Shown: positions 24,697 to 32,772 of the stretch, piece by piece
Layout of the letters: every line of letters begins with the position of its first letter
Position numbering within the stretch: the first letter of the stretch is position 1
Source: Patescibacteria group bacterium
GTDB taxonomy: Bacteria > Patescibacteriota > Minisyncoccia > JAHIHE01
NCBI GenBank assembly: GCA_018896765.1
Contig: JAHILZ010000016.1
Coordinates: forward strand, 1 to 61,634
Direction: 5' to 3'
Length of the DNA: 61,634 nt
The notes under the pieces: generated by a model
Told to the model about the DNA's origin: nothing
Seen by the model: the letters and a program-made list of their open reading frames with translations, nothing else
Database searches by the model: none
Program-made: the position numbers and the translations under genes

Positions 24697-24810
24697 ATGC
24701 GCATGTTTTGTAAAAATAGATGTGGAGGAATAATTGATTATGTGATCATACTATCCCCTGTGTTTATTCCCTACTTCTTTTTAAAAATAAAGAAATTTTT
24801 TAAAAAATAA
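24697..24810 (+). CDS. 37-residue Cys-containing membrane peptide in the zinc locus
   Basis: A short ORF between the regulator and the binding protein, in the same direction. It reads MRMFCKNRCGG, then a hydrophobic stretch (IIDYVIILSPVFIPYFFL), then a Lys-rich tail. The CxxxC pair before a membrane helix and its position in a zinc-uptake locus suggest a metal-related accessory peptide, but this is inference. No clear ribosome binding site. Confidence 0.45.
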   Translation: MRMFCKNRCGGIIDYVIILSPVFIPYFFLKIKKFFKK

Positions 24811-24829
24811 TTATTATCTAAACGGTCTT

Positions 24830-25792
24830 ATGAAAAAAATACTATTCGCTATCGGGGTTGTCACAATTATTGTTTTGGGGATTTACGCGGTATCAAATAT
24901 TGCCCAAAAGTCCAAAAACGATTCTCAAAAAATCACAATTGTCGCGACACTTTTTCCATTATATGATTTTGTCAAAAATGTCGGCCAAGATAAAGTAGAA
25001 GTTTTACTGCTCCTTCCGCCGGGCATCGAAGCGCATAGTTTTGAGCCAAAACCAAGCGATATTGTCAGAATCAACGAAGCAGACTTATTAGTTTATACCG
25101 GAAAATTTATGGAACCATGGGCCGAAGATATTATTAATGGGATATCCGGAAAAAATGTAAAAGTCGTTGACGCGAGCTCGGAAATAGAATTAATGAAAGA
25201 GGGCGAAGAACATGAAGAAGAACACGAGGAAGCGGAAGAACATAGACATGAACATAACGGGATCGACCCGCACATCTGGCTTGATTTTGACAACGCTAAG
25301 ATCATGGTTGACAACATCGCCAAAGCCATGGCGGAAAAAGACGCTGCTAACGCCGATTATTATCAAAAAAACGCAACCGAGTATAAAAACCAATTGACAA
25401 AATTGGATAATGAATACGAAACAGCCCTTTTTGAATGTAAAACCAAAAAAATTATTTATGGCGGTCATTACGCTTTCGGATATTTGGCTCATCGCTACGG
25501 ACTTGAGCATATAGCCGCGCAGGGATTTTCGCCGGATGCCGAACCAACCGCCCCAGATCTCATAAATTTGGTCGAACAAATAAAAAAAGACAATATTGGA
25601 TATGTTTTTTACGAAGAATTAACCAGCCCCAAAATTGCCGAAATCATAGCTGTTGAAACAAAAGCAAAAATGCTTCTTTTGAACGCCGCGCATAATCTGG
25701 CTAAAGAAGATTTTGAAAACAATGTTTCATTCCTTTCAATTATGGAAAATAATCTAAAAAATCTTTCTATCGGGCTTCAATGCAACAATTAA
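24830..25792 (+). CDS. znuA: zinc ABC transporter substrate-binding protein
   Basis: A 320-residue cluster A-I binding protein. The N-terminal helix (4-22) anchors or exports it. The metal-site histidines appear in PPGIEAHSFEP, NGIDPHIWLD and YGGHYAFGYL, with the later Asp/Glu in EELTSPKIAE. A His/Glu-rich loop (about 124-144, HEEEHEEAEEHRHEHNG) between the first two His is typical of zinc rather than manganese binding proteins. It delivers Zn(II) to the permease encoded just downstream. The Zur-like regulator two genes upstream supports zinc. Confidence 0.9.
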   Translation: MKKILFAIGVVTIIVLGIYAVSNIAQKSKNDSQKITIVATLFPLYDFVKNVGQDKVEVLLLLPPGIEAHSFEPKPSDIVRINEADLLVYTGKFMEPWAEDIINGISGKNVKVVDASSEIELMKEGEEHEEEHEEAEEHRHEHNGIDPHIWLDFDNAKIMVDNIAKAMAEKDAANADYYQKNATEYKNQLTKLDNEYETALFECKTKKIIYGGHYAFGYLAHRYGLEHIAAQGFSPDAEPTAPDLINLVEQIKKDNIGYVFYEELTSPKIAEIIAVETKAKMLLLNAAHNLAKEDFENNVSFLSIMENNLKNLSIGLQCNN

Positions 25793-25803
25793 ATTAAACA
25801 ATT

Positions 25804-26556
25804 ATGAAAGCAATTATTGAAGCAGACAACTTGACAGTGTGTTATGGCTCAAGCGAAGCTATAAAAGACATTACTTTCTCTGTATATTCCGGCGATTTTG
25901 TCGGTTTGACAGGACCCAACGGTTCCGGAAAAACAACGGTTATAAAAGCGCTGCTCGGACTTTTACCGATAACAAAAGGAAAGATATCTCTTTTTGGACA
26001 AACGCAAAAATCTTTTACCGACTGGGGGAAAATCGGCTACTTGCCTCAAAAATTATCAAGCTTAAACCCTCTTTTTCCCGCTTCGGTGGAAGAAGTTGTT
26101 TTTCTTGGACTTTTATCTAAGAAAAAAATGCTTAAAATTATTACCAAAGATGATAAAGAAAAAGTTCAAAAGATATTAAATGCTCTGGAAATTTCCGATT
26201 TAAAAAATAAAACATTGTCCGAGCTTTCGGGCGGACAGCAACAGCGAGTCATGCTGGCTCGCTCGCTTGTGGCAGAGCCGGATGTTTTGATTTTTGACGA
26301 GCCCTCAACCGCGCTTGATCCGGAATCGCGCGAAGCGTTTTTCGCTCTTATTCAAAAGCTGAATAAAGAGAATGGGATTGCCATAATTTTGATTACGCAT
26401 GACATCGGCTGTATCGGGCGTTTTGCCAATAAGCTTATGTATCTGGACAAAAATTTGATTTACTTTGGGAGTTTCAGCGAATTTTGCCGGTCAGGGAAAA
26501 TGAGTTCGTATTTCGGCCCCGATAGCCAGCACATTATTTGCCATCAACACAACTAA
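25804..26556 (+). CDS. znuC: zinc ABC transporter ATP-binding protein
   Basis: A 250-residue ABC ATPase: Walker A GPNGSGKT (37-44), Q-loop YLPQK, signature LSGGQQQRV (about 139), Walker B VLIFDEP and switch His in LITHD. The C-terminal tail ends in a His-rich segment (SQHIICHQHN), as often seen in metal-importing ATPases. It lies 11 bases after znuA and ends one base before the permease ATG, so they form one operon. Confidence 0.92.
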   Translation: MKAIIEADNLTVCYGSSEAIKDITFSVYSGDFVGLTGPNGSGKTTVIKALLGLLPITKGKISLFGQTQKSFTDWGKIGYLPQKLSSLNPLFPASVEEVVFLGLLSKKKMLKIITKDDKEKVQKILNALEISDLKNKTLSELSGGQQQRVMLARSLVAEPDVLIFDEPSTALDPESREAFFALIQKLNKENGIAIILITHDIGCIGRFANKLMYLDKNLIYFGSFSEFCRSGKMSSYFGPDSQHIICHQHN

Positions 26557-26557
26557 T

Positions 26558-27364
26558 ATGGACATAGTTAATTTTCTACAATATTCATTCATTCAAAAAG
26601 CTTTTTTTGCCGGTTCGTTTGTCGCTATTACCTGCGCGGTGTTGGGAATGTTTTTAGTGCTTCGTAAAATGTCATTGATCGGCGACGGACTTTCCCATGT
26701 AAGTTTTGGCGCGATCGCTTTGGGTCTGTTTTTTGGCGTGTATCCGTTTTATGTGGCTGTGCCTGTCGTGATGCTTGGGTCGCTTGCGATACTAAAAATT
26801 ACTGAAAAAGCAAAAGTTTATGGCGACGCGGCGATTGGCATCGTATCGGCAATCGGCATTGCCGGCGGAGTTATTTTAGCAAGCTTGTCAAAAGGATTTA
26901 ATGTTGATCTTTTCAGCTATCTTTTTGGAAATATCTTGGCTATCAGCGCCACAGAAGTTATTCTCTCTATAATTCTTTCTTTTTTAATGTTAGCTGTGTT
27001 GTTTTTTTTCTATTGGGATTTATTCTCCGCGACTTTTGACGAAGAATACGCCAAAACAACAGGCATAAAAACGAATTTTATAAATACGCTTTTGGCGCTG
27101 CTTACGGCAGTTACCGTTGTCTTATCGGTAAAAGTGGTTGGCGTAATGCTCGTGTCCGCGCTTCTTATTTTGCCGGCTGTAACCGCTTTGCAACTGGCAA
27201 AAGGATTTAAAACAGCAATCATACTTGCCGTTATAATATCACTTGCGTCTGTTGTTTCGGGAATAACTTTATCCTTTTTTCTTGATTTGCCGACAGGAGC
27301 GACGATTGTGATGATAAACGCTGTTTTTTTCGGTTTCGCGCTGATTTATAAAAAAATAAGATAA
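26558..27364 (+). CDS. znuB: zinc ABC transporter permease
   Basis: A 268-residue permease of the ABC-3 family with about eight helices and the family patterns RKMSLIGDGLSHVSFGAIALG near the N-terminus and VKVVGVMLVSALLILPA in the middle. It forms the channel with ZnuC. The stop codon lies inside a bidirectional terminator shared with the convergent malic enzyme gene. Confidence 0.92.
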   Translation: MDIVNFLQYSFIQKAFFAGSFVAITCAVLGMFLVLRKMSLIGDGLSHVSFGAIALGLFFGVYPFYVAVPVVMLGSLAILKITEKAKVYGDAAIGIVSAIGIAGGVILASLSKGFNVDLFSYLFGNILAISATEVILSIILSFLMLAVLFFFYWDLFSATFDEEYAKTTGIKTNFINTLLALLTAVTVVLSVKVVGVMLVSALLILPAVTALQLAKGFKTAIILAVIISLASVVSGITLSFFLDLPTGATIVMINAVFFGFALIYKKIR

Positions 27365-27387
27365 TTTATGAATTATCTTATTTTTTT
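27350..27387. terminator. bidirectional terminator overlapping two stop codons
   Basis: A 17-bp perfect stem (27350-27366 with 27371-27387) and a TATG loop, with seven T on either strand. The stop codons of znuB (27362-27364) and of malic enzyme (27378-27380) both lie within it. Confidence 0.9.
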
Positions 27388-28580
27388 ACCGCTTTGGCTA
27401 CCGCTTTGGCTACCGCTTTGGCTACCGCTTTGGCTACCGCTTTGGCTACCGCTTTGGCTACCGCTTTGGCTACGCGCTTATCCAGCGCCGAAGGAATAAT
27501 ATAATTTGGCGCGAGTTTATTTTTTGGCACAAGATTGGCGATGGCATATGCGGCGGCAATTTTTGTTTTATCGGTTATTTCCTTGACGCGCGCGTCAAGA
27601 ATTCCGCGGAATAATCCCGGAAATACAAGCAGGTTATTAATTTGATTGGGATAATCAGAGCGGCCGGCGCCGATAATTTTGGCGCCGGCTTTTTTTGCTT
27701 CTTCGGGAGTAATTTCCCCGATTGGATTAGCAAGAGCGAAAATAATCGGATTTTTCGCCATTGCGCGAATCATTTCACGGGTTAGGATTTTTGGCGCGGA
27801 TACGCCGATAAATACATCAGCGTTTATTAGCGCTTCAGCCATAGTGCCTTGGAAATTTTTTGGATTTGTCAGCGAGGCAAGCTCCGTTTTGTATTTATCA
27901 TTGCCAACCCTTGAATTATATATTGCGCCTTTGGAATCGCAAACTATTAAATTTTTTGCTCCGGCAGCGGTTAAAAGCTTAGCGGTGGCGTTTCCCGCCG
28001 CACCCGCGCCGCACAGAATTATTTTCGCGCCGGCAATTTTTCTTCTGGATAATTTTAAGCCGTTGATGAGTCCGGCAAGAATTGCGATGGCTGTTCCTTC
28101 CTGATCGTCGTGAAAAACAGGAATATCCAGTTCTTTTTTTAATCGCTTTTCTATTTCAAAGCATTTAGGCGAGGCGATATCTTCAAGATTGATCGCTCCA
28201 AAAACCGGCGCGATATTTTTTACGGTTTTAATTATTTCTTCCGTATCCTGAGTGGCGAGGCAAATTGGAATAGCGTCCACATTGCCGAATTTCTTGAAAA
28301 GAATAGCTTTACCTTCCATGACAGGGAGCGCCGCCTCGGGGCCGATATTTCCCAAACCTAAAACTCGCGAGCCGTCAGTGACGATGGCAATCAAATTATT
28401 GCGCGAGGTGTAATCATAAACAGTTTTTTTATCTTTGGCGATTGCGAGGCATACCTCCGCTACGCCCGGCGTATAAGCGCAAGCGAGGTCGTTTTTTGTT
28501 TTGAGAGAAATCTTGCTTTTAATTTCGATTTTGCCTTTATTTTTGAAATGCAATTTTAAGGATTTTTTTCCGTAATTCAT
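27378..28580 (-). CDS. NAD(P)-dependent malic enzyme with repeat tail
   Basis: A 400-residue short-form malic enzyme. The N-terminal catalytic part has AYTPGVAEVC and a TDGSRVLGLGNIG stretch; the metal-site FHDDQEGTA follows; the Rossmann part has IILCGAGAAGNATAK and the FALANPIGEI segment. It decarboxylates malate to pyruvate. After the usual C-terminal helix (VPKNKLAPNYIIPSALDKR) the protein ends in seven AKAV tetrapeptides plus KK, encoded by a perfect 12-bp minisatellite. The tail would be an amphipathic basic helix of variable length. Confidence 0.93.
   Translation of the reverse strand: MNYGKKSLKLHFKNKGKIEIKSKISLKTKNDLACAYTPGVAEVCLAIAKDKKTVYDYTSRNNLIAIVTDGSRVLGLGNIGPEAALPVMEGKAILFKKFGNVDAIPICLATQDTEEIIKTVKNIAPVFGAINLEDIASPKCFEIEKRLKKELDIPVFHDDQEGTAIAILAGLINGLKLSRRKIAGAKIILCGAGAAGNATAKLLTAAGAKNLIVCDSKGAIYNSRVGNDKYKTELASLTNPKNFQGTMAEALINADVFIGVSAPKILTREMIRAMAKNPIIFALANPIGEITPEEAKKAGAKIIGAGRSDYPNQINNLLVFPGLFRGILDARVKEITDKTKIAAAYAIANLVPKNKLAPNYIIPSALDKRVAKAVAKAVAKAVAKAVAKAVAKAVAKAVKK
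27388..27471. repeat. 12-bp minisatellite, seven perfect copies
   Basis: Seven uninterrupted copies of ACCGCTTTGGCT, in frame with the 3' end of the malic enzyme gene (AKAV units on the minus strand). Confidence 0.95.
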
Positions 28581-28671
28581 ATGGATATTTTTTGAGTTTA
28601 AATTTTACGCGTGCTTATATTCTAACATTTTTTTAGTGAAAATGTAAGTATTGTATATTGTTCATCGAATA

Positions 28672-28707
28672 TAAAAAACTACCGCCATAAAAATTCAGGC
28701 GATAGTT
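28672..28707 (-). terminator. terminator of superoxide dismutase gene
   Basis: On the minus strand ACTATCGCC pairs with GGCGGTAGT (one mismatch), followed by six T. Confidence 0.8.
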
Positions 28708-28722
28708 AATTAAAATCTATGA

Positions 28723-29322
28723 TCATTTTTTTGATATCGCGCTATCAAACCTCCGAGAGACAATTTTCCAATCGATAATTTTGATAAAAGCTTCGATGTA
28801 ATCGGCTTTTTTTATTCCATAATCGAGCATATAAGCATGTTCAAAAACATCCATGATTAAAATCGGTTTCAGTCCGGCCAAATGACCGTGGTCATGCTCA
28901 TTTATCCAAATATTAAGCAGTCTTTTCGCGCTTGGTTCGTAATAGGCGATCGTCCAGCCGACTCCGCGCATTGCGCCGGTAGCTTTGAAATTTTTTTCCC
29001 AAGTTTCCAGCGAGCCGAAATTTTCCGCGGCTTTTTTGGCGAACGGAGAATTTTTATCCAAAGGCGAGCTATTTTTTGCCAAATTTTCAAAATACAATTC
29101 ATGAAGCCGCATGCCGTTCCACTCCCAGCCGAACCGTCGCTTCATTTCTGCGAATTCCGGAGTCGCGAGATCGCCGGTTTTCGTCAATTCCAGCAATTTT
29201 TCCAAAAGTTTATTGGTATTGGCAATATAACCCTGATAAAGCGTAAAATGCGTTTTTAGCAAGTTTTCGCTTAACCCTTCAATACCTAAAAGATGTTCGA
29301 AATTTTTCGCTTCATAAGCCAT
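28723..29322 (-). CDS. Fe/Mn superoxide dismutase
   Basis: A 199-residue Fe/Mn-SOD. The metal ligands fit the family order: a His in the N-terminal helix (KTHFTLYQGY), a His in WNGMRLHELYF or the preceding helix, and the DVFEHAYMLDYG motif with the last Asp and His. The GVGWTIAYYEP segment is also typical. The usual GGAQ/GGGH metal-choice motifs are altered, so iron and manganese cannot be separated. It removes superoxide in the cytoplasm. Single-gene unit with its own terminator. Confidence 0.92.
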   Translation of the reverse strand: MAYEAKNFEHLLGIEGLSENLLKTHFTLYQGYIANTNKLLEKLLELTKTGDLATPEFAEMKRRFGWEWNGMRLHELYFENLAKNSSPLDKNSPFAKKAAENFGSLETWEKNFKATGAMRGVGWTIAYYEPSAKRLLNIWINEHDHGHLAGLKPILIMDVFEHAYMLDYGIKKADYIEAFIKIIDWKIVSRRFDSAISKK

Positions 29323-29481
29323 ATATTTTGTTTCCTTTCCGTAATTACAATTAATTATACAGCAATTATATTATAAATACAAAAGGTGAATAAAAAATGA
29401 AGAAAAGACTGGCGTGCGTTTTTAATTTTACTGAATTTATGCTATAATATTAAAATGTTTTAATATTAATTATTTTCAAAT

Positions 29482-29859
29482 ATGCCAAGCATTCAAGAAT
29501 CATTTGATCGCATTAATCAGATAAAAAAAGAGCAAAAAAACGCCAAAGGCGCCTATAGAGACGCTTTGGAAAATTCGGATAATCATCGAAAAATTTCGGA
29601 AGAAATGAAATCTTTAAGAGAGAAGAAAAAGCAAATCGAAACTATTATCCAAAAAGATTTGGGCGATATGTACCAAAAAATCGAGGATTTGGATCTTGAA
29701 CTCAAAGGGCAGAAAGAAATGATCGGCGATATTGCGATCGCGTCTTTAATGAAAGGGAACACGGTGGAAGTGAAAGATGAATACGGCAATTTTTACGAGC
29801 CGGTATGGTCGGTGAAATTCAAGAAAAATGAAAGCAAACATCCGGAAGGTGAATTATAA
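29482..29859 (+). CDS. hypothetical coiled-coil protein
   Basis: A 125-residue, charge-rich protein. Residues 1-75 are a long helix rich in Lys/Glu (coiled-coil type); a predicted globular end contains KGNTVEVKDEYGNFYEPVWSVKFKK, which looks like a small beta sheet. No signal peptide, membrane helix or cysteine. I recognise no family. A -10 box TATAAT lies near 29443 and a terminator follows at 29881. Confidence 0.65.
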   Translation: MPSIQESFDRINQIKKEQKNAKGAYRDALENSDNHRKISEEMKSLREKKKQIETIIQKDLGDMYQKIEDLDLELKGQKEMIGDIAIASLMKGNTVEVKDEYGNFYEPVWSVKFKKNESKHPEGEL

Positions 29860-29880
29860 AATAATAAATAAATGAAATTA

Positions 29881-29911
29881 AAAGACAACATGGAATTTCA
29901 GTTGTTTTTTT
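29881..29911 (+). terminator. rho-independent terminator
   Basis: ACAAC pairs with GTTGT (29885-29889 with 29901-29905), extended by A/T pairs and followed by seven T. Confidence 0.75.
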
Positions 29912-29938
29912 AATTTAAAATATAATCGTATAAGGCGT

Positions 29939-30370
29939 CTAATTTTTAAGTATTTCGAAATCAATTTTTTTACCGTGGCAGTCTTTGAGTTCCGCCCAGA
30001 CTAAAACAATTTTGATATTTGGATATTTTTTCAAAATCGCGCTCTGCGATTTTTTCATATCTTCGATTTGTTTTTCTTTTTCTTCGGATGGAGAGTTGAA
30101 ACGGTAGCTTTGGGCATAAGCGCCGCAATCGCTATGGTGGCAAATTATAACTTTTTCCGCCTGGTGAAGTTCGGTGGAAACCGCAACATTGCTAAGAAGA
30201 TTATTTTTTAATTCTTCGCTGCCATCGGCAAGCACTTTGCTCGATCCGGCCAAAGAAATTACATCATGTCCGCCTTCAAAAAGGCCGGATTTATCAACCC
30301 ATTCATCTATCGCATTATTTAGTCTGAAATCCATACAACGGATCAATAAATTTTTACAAGTGTGAGACAT
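29939..30370 (-). CDS. beta-carbonic-anhydrase-like zinc protein
   Basis: About 143 residues from ATG 30368-30370 (MSHTCKNLLIRCMDFR); the longer frame upstream is only translated word-repeat. It has the beta-carbonic anhydrase zinc set: Cys12 in the CxDxR motif (CMDFR, with the Asp14-Arg16 dyad) and His79-x-x-Cys82 in HHSDCGAY. The protein is short for the family and has a modified active-site region (ISLAGSSK). It may hydrate CO2 or belong to a related non-canonical group. A second divergent copy of the same fold is encoded next to it at 30480. Confidence 0.78.
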   Translation of the reverse strand: MSHTCKNLLIRCMDFRLNNAIDEWVDKSGLFEGGHDVISLAGSSKVLADGSEELKNNLLSNVAVSTELHQAEKVIICHHSDCGAYAQSYRFNSPSEEKEKQIEDMKKSQSAILKKYPNIKIVLVWAELKDCHGKKIDFEILKN

Positions 30371-30452
30371 ATAAAAATAAGTTAAAAGTTTAAAGTAGAA
30401 AGTAAAAAGTTTTAGAAAACAATACAAGTATAGGAAATTTTCAGCAAAATGT

Positions 30453-30478
30453 CAAAAAAAATAGGGACAAGCCCTATG
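30453..30478 (-). terminator. terminator of the 30480-31070 gene
   Basis: On the minus strand ATAGGG pairs with CCCTAT around a short loop, followed by eight T. Confidence 0.8.
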
Positions 30479-30479
30479 T

Positions 30480-31070
30480 TTAAAAATCAAGCATTATTGG
30501 TGGTGGGTGCTGCTCATTAGAGCGAGGCGGGAAAATTATACCTCTAATGGGTAAGTTATATGACCCGAAGTACTTTTCTGCAAGCGGCATTGCTCTTTCT
30601 ATATATTCGACAAGAGCTTCGGTTTCTTCGACTTCATTTTTAAAAGAATTTCCTTTCTTAGCAATCCATTTGCAATTTCCATGGACTGATAATAAAATTT
30701 CTTCTATAGAAGTTGAAAAAATTTTAAGCCGTTCTTTTGTTTGATATGCTACGCTTCGAATCCTGTGCTTGTCAGTTTCTATAAAGACAAATGCTCCGCC
30801 TAAAGACGGGACAATGCTTGGACTTTTAAAATTAAGACTGAACATTGCTCTCTTGTAAGCTTCTTTAAAACCTTGGTCTGGACATTCTATGACCAGAACA
30901 TCCGGAGTTCGTTTAGAAGCCGGGCAAGATGCATTTTGCAATATTCTTCTTGTTGATTTTTTTCTTTCTTCCTGAATTTTAATCCTCTCCTTCTGTTTAT
31001 TTGATAGCTTGATTCGTTTATTTTTAATTCTAATTACTCCATTATTAGAATTAAAAATAAAAAAAGCCAT
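30480..31070 (-). CDS. divergent carbonic-anhydrase-fold protein
   Basis: A 196-residue protein with a basic N-terminal extension (about 1-55, KNKRIKLSNKQKERIKIQ) and then a core carrying Cys63-x-Asp65 (ECPDQGF) and His130-x-x-Cys133 (VHGNCKW). The Cys-to-His distance (67 residues) is exactly that of the neighbouring beta-carbonic-anhydrase-like protein. The dyad Arg is replaced by Gly. I infer a zinc-binding beta-carbonic-anhydrase fold with changed chemistry; enzymatic CO2 hydration is doubtful. It has a strong promoter and its own terminator, so it is transcribed separately from 29939. Confidence 0.6.
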   Translation of the reverse strand: MAFFIFNSNNGVIRIKNKRIKLSNKQKERIKIQEERKKSTRRILQNASCPASKRTPDVLVIECPDQGFKEAYKRAMFSLNFKSPSIVPSLGGAFVFIETDKHRIRSVAYQTKERLKIFSTSIEEILLSVHGNCKWIAKKGNSFKNEVEETEALVEYIERAMPLAEKYFGSYNLPIRGIIFPPRSNEQHPPPIMLDF

Positions 31071-31088
31071 CTTTAATGCGCTGTTATT

Positions 31089-31116
31089 ATTATAATATCA
31101 TTTTTAAATTTGTCAA
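31089..31116 (-). promoter_or_regulatory. consensus promoter
   Basis: On the minus strand TTGACA (31111-31116), 16 bases, TATAAT (31089-31094), upstream of the 30480-31070 gene. Confidence 0.85.
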
Positions 31117-31202
31117 GGGTGGCAGGTCACTATTTTTTTATTTTAAATTTTGCAGGTCTGATTTTATAACAAAGCAATGTGGTTTTTGTTTCTAAATAAG
31201 TC

Positions 31203-31231
31203 TTGATTTAGCGGGAAATATAAGGTATAAT
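31203..31231 (+). promoter_or_regulatory. promoter of tRNA-Thr
   Basis: TTGATT (31203-31208), 17 bases, TATAAT (31226-31231), 21 bases before the tRNA. Confidence 0.8.
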
Positions 31232-31252
31232 GTAAAAATAAGAAATAAATTT

Positions 31253-31325
31253 GCCGAAGTAGCTCAGTTGGTAGAGCAATGCTTTCGTAAAGCAGAGGTC
31301 GCGAGTTCGACTCTCGCCTTCGGCT
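31253..31325 (+). tRNA. tRNA-Thr (anticodon CGT)
   Basis: Acceptor GCCGAAG/CTTCGGC, D-arm AGCTCAGTTGGTAGAGC, anticodon loop TTCGTAA (CGT), T-arm GCGAGTTCGACTCTCGC and discriminator T. CCA is encoded (31326-31328). Confidence 0.93.
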
Positions 31326-31367
31326 CCAGAAAATTAATTTTTAAATAATTAATTAACAAATAAAACT

Positions 31368-31793
31368 ATGGAAAAACCAAATGTAAGAGTTTTGTATCTT
31401 TACGCGTTCGCATTGGTCGGGTTGGCGTTGGTGGTCTCCGGATCTGTTCGGCTTCTGGACTTAGGTCTTAAAATGTATGTTTTTAAAAAAGCGGATCAGC
31501 CGCAAGATTATAGAAATATGCCGCCCTATCCGCCGATTACGATCAATCAAAAAACAGACGAAGTGAAATATTCAGAAACGATAACTCCGGAGCAGAAAAT
31601 TGCGCTTGATAACTGGATTACGGAGTTCAAATATTGGAACGAAAATCAAAAAAATATTGACTATCTCGCGAGCAGCCGCCAGAGCACTGCGTCAAACTCT
31701 TTCGCGATGATCTTGATCGGTTTGCCGCTTTATCTTTATCATTGGAGGATCGTGAGAAAAGAGGCGAGAGAGAATAACAATAATATCCAATAA
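31368..31793 (+). CDS. hypothetical two-helix membrane protein
   Basis: A 141-residue protein with a membrane helix at about 8-30 (YLYAFALVGLALVVSGSV) and a second at about 107-125 (FAMILIGLPLYLYHW), separated by a Pro/Tyr-rich and helical loop of about 75 residues. The end is basic. This two-helix layout resembles small membrane proteins of unknown function in related genomes, but I cannot name a family. It starts 40 bases after tRNA-Thr. Confidence 0.6.
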   Translation: MEKPNVRVLYLYAFALVGLALVVSGSVRLLDLGLKMYVFKKADQPQDYRNMPPYPPITINQKTDEVKYSETITPEQKIALDNWITEFKYWNENQKNIDYLASSRQSTASNSFAMILIGLPLYLYHWRIVRKEARENNNNIQ

Positions 31794-31885
31794 ATTTTTA
31801 GATATACTGAGAAGAAACGAATATGGCGATATTGTTAAATTTTACGTCTTGTGTTAGCATTTTGATATATAAATTAAGGTAAATT

Positions 31886-32536
31886 ATGATCAGCGATAAA
31901 ATATCATCATCAAAAATAATATTAGCCATAGTTGTTTTGGCTGCTTTGGGCGCAATAGCTTATTCTGTCGCGCTTAAAAAAGTTCCGCCGGTTGCAGTTC
32001 AGCCGACGGTTAGTCCGATAATAACGCCACAACCGACAGCAATGGAGCCGACATTAACACCGACGCCTGTTATAACAACAGAGCCGACACCCAATATTGA
32101 TATTTCCGACTGGAAGATTTACAGGAATGATAAATATGGGTTTGAAATAAAATATCCAAGTGGTTGGATAGTTAGAGAAGAAACGGAGTTTGACTTGTCT
32201 AAATTAGGAAATGATAACATTATTAAAGCATCCGGTACAGAATTTTGGCTAGGGCTTGGGACTAAAAATCCACCAGCGGAATTTTTTTCATTACAGGTTA
32301 TGAATAAAAGTATTGATGAAGCGATAGCTTTTGATTGGACTTCTTTTGGTAAAAGAACAGGCAAGTCTATAATTATTGGCGGCACAGAAGGGGAAAAATT
32401 AAATGGCGCTTTTTATGGAACAGAATACGTTTTTTATAACGGAAAAACATATTTTTTTAAGCAGTTTGATTCTATTGATGAAACAGATTGGGAGAAATAC
32501 GATAGAGTTATTTCAACATTTAAATTTATAAAATAA
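31886..32536 (+). CDS. membrane-anchored protein with Thr/Pro linker and PsbP-like domain
   Basis: A 216-residue protein: an N-terminal anchor helix (about 10-30), a Pro/Thr-rich linker (about 36-68) and a C-terminal domain starting WKIYRNDKYGFEIKYPSGW, a pattern common to PsbP-related extracytoplasmic domains. The linker composition matches those of the CHAP-dockerin protein downstream, which suggests a common cell-surface setting. No catalytic residues are evident. Confidence 0.7.
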   Translation: MISDKISSSKIILAIVVLAALGAIAYSVALKKVPPVAVQPTVSPIITPQPTAMEPTLTPTPVITTEPTPNIDISDWKIYRNDKYGFEIKYPSGWIVREETEFDLSKLGNDNIIKASGTEFWLGLGTKNPPAEFFSLQVMNKSIDEAIAFDWTSFGKRTGKSIIIGGTEGEKLNGAFYGTEYVFYNGKTYFFKQFDSIDETDWEKYDRVISTFKFIK

Positions 32537-32565
32537 GTTTCATTCGCTATTAAGTTCTATCGACT

Positions 32566-32594
32566 AAAAAAAACGAGTATTTTCTCGTTTTTTT
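32566..32594 (+). terminator. rho-independent terminator
   Basis: AAAAAACGAG pairs with CTCGTTTTTT, followed by T. Confidence 0.85.
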
Positions 32595-32603
32595 ATAATT
32601 TTG

Positions 32604-32631
32604 TTGACAAAATAAGGGTTTGTGATATGAT
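32604..32631 (+). promoter_or_regulatory. promoter of the CHAP-dockerin unit
   Basis: TTGACA (32604-32609), 16 bases, TATGAT (32626-32631). Confidence 0.8.
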
Positions 32632-32679
32632 TTTAGTATTGCTTTAAACAAAAAGCGACAAATAGGAGTACAGGTAAAA

Positions 32680-32772
32680 ATGCACACTACAAAAGAAATC
32701 AAAAAAACGGAAATCCTACGGGGTTTCAAGGCATCAATGGATGAACAAACAGACAAGACAGGAGTGATGTAA
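32680..32772 (+). CDS. 30-residue upstream ORF (leader peptide)
   Basis: A short ORF (MHTTKEIKKTEILRGF to DKTGVM) behind an AGGAGTACAGGT site. Its stop codon is immediately followed by the ATG of the CHAP gene (TAA-ATG), and the ribosome binding site of that gene (AGGAGTG) lies within it. The arrangement suggests translational coupling; the peptide itself is unrecognised. Confidence 0.5.
   Translation: MHTTKEIKKTEILRGFKASMDEQTDKTGVM

Noticed and set aside
25093..25579. Minus-strand ORFs opposite znuA
   Set aside because: They mirror the His/Glu-rich coding sequence of znuA on the other strand and have no ribosome binding site or protein-like composition.
28882..29259. 125-codon plus-strand ORF opposite superoxide dismutase
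   Set aside because: It is a shadow of a clearly conserved gene, Arg/Phe-rich, and without initiation signals.
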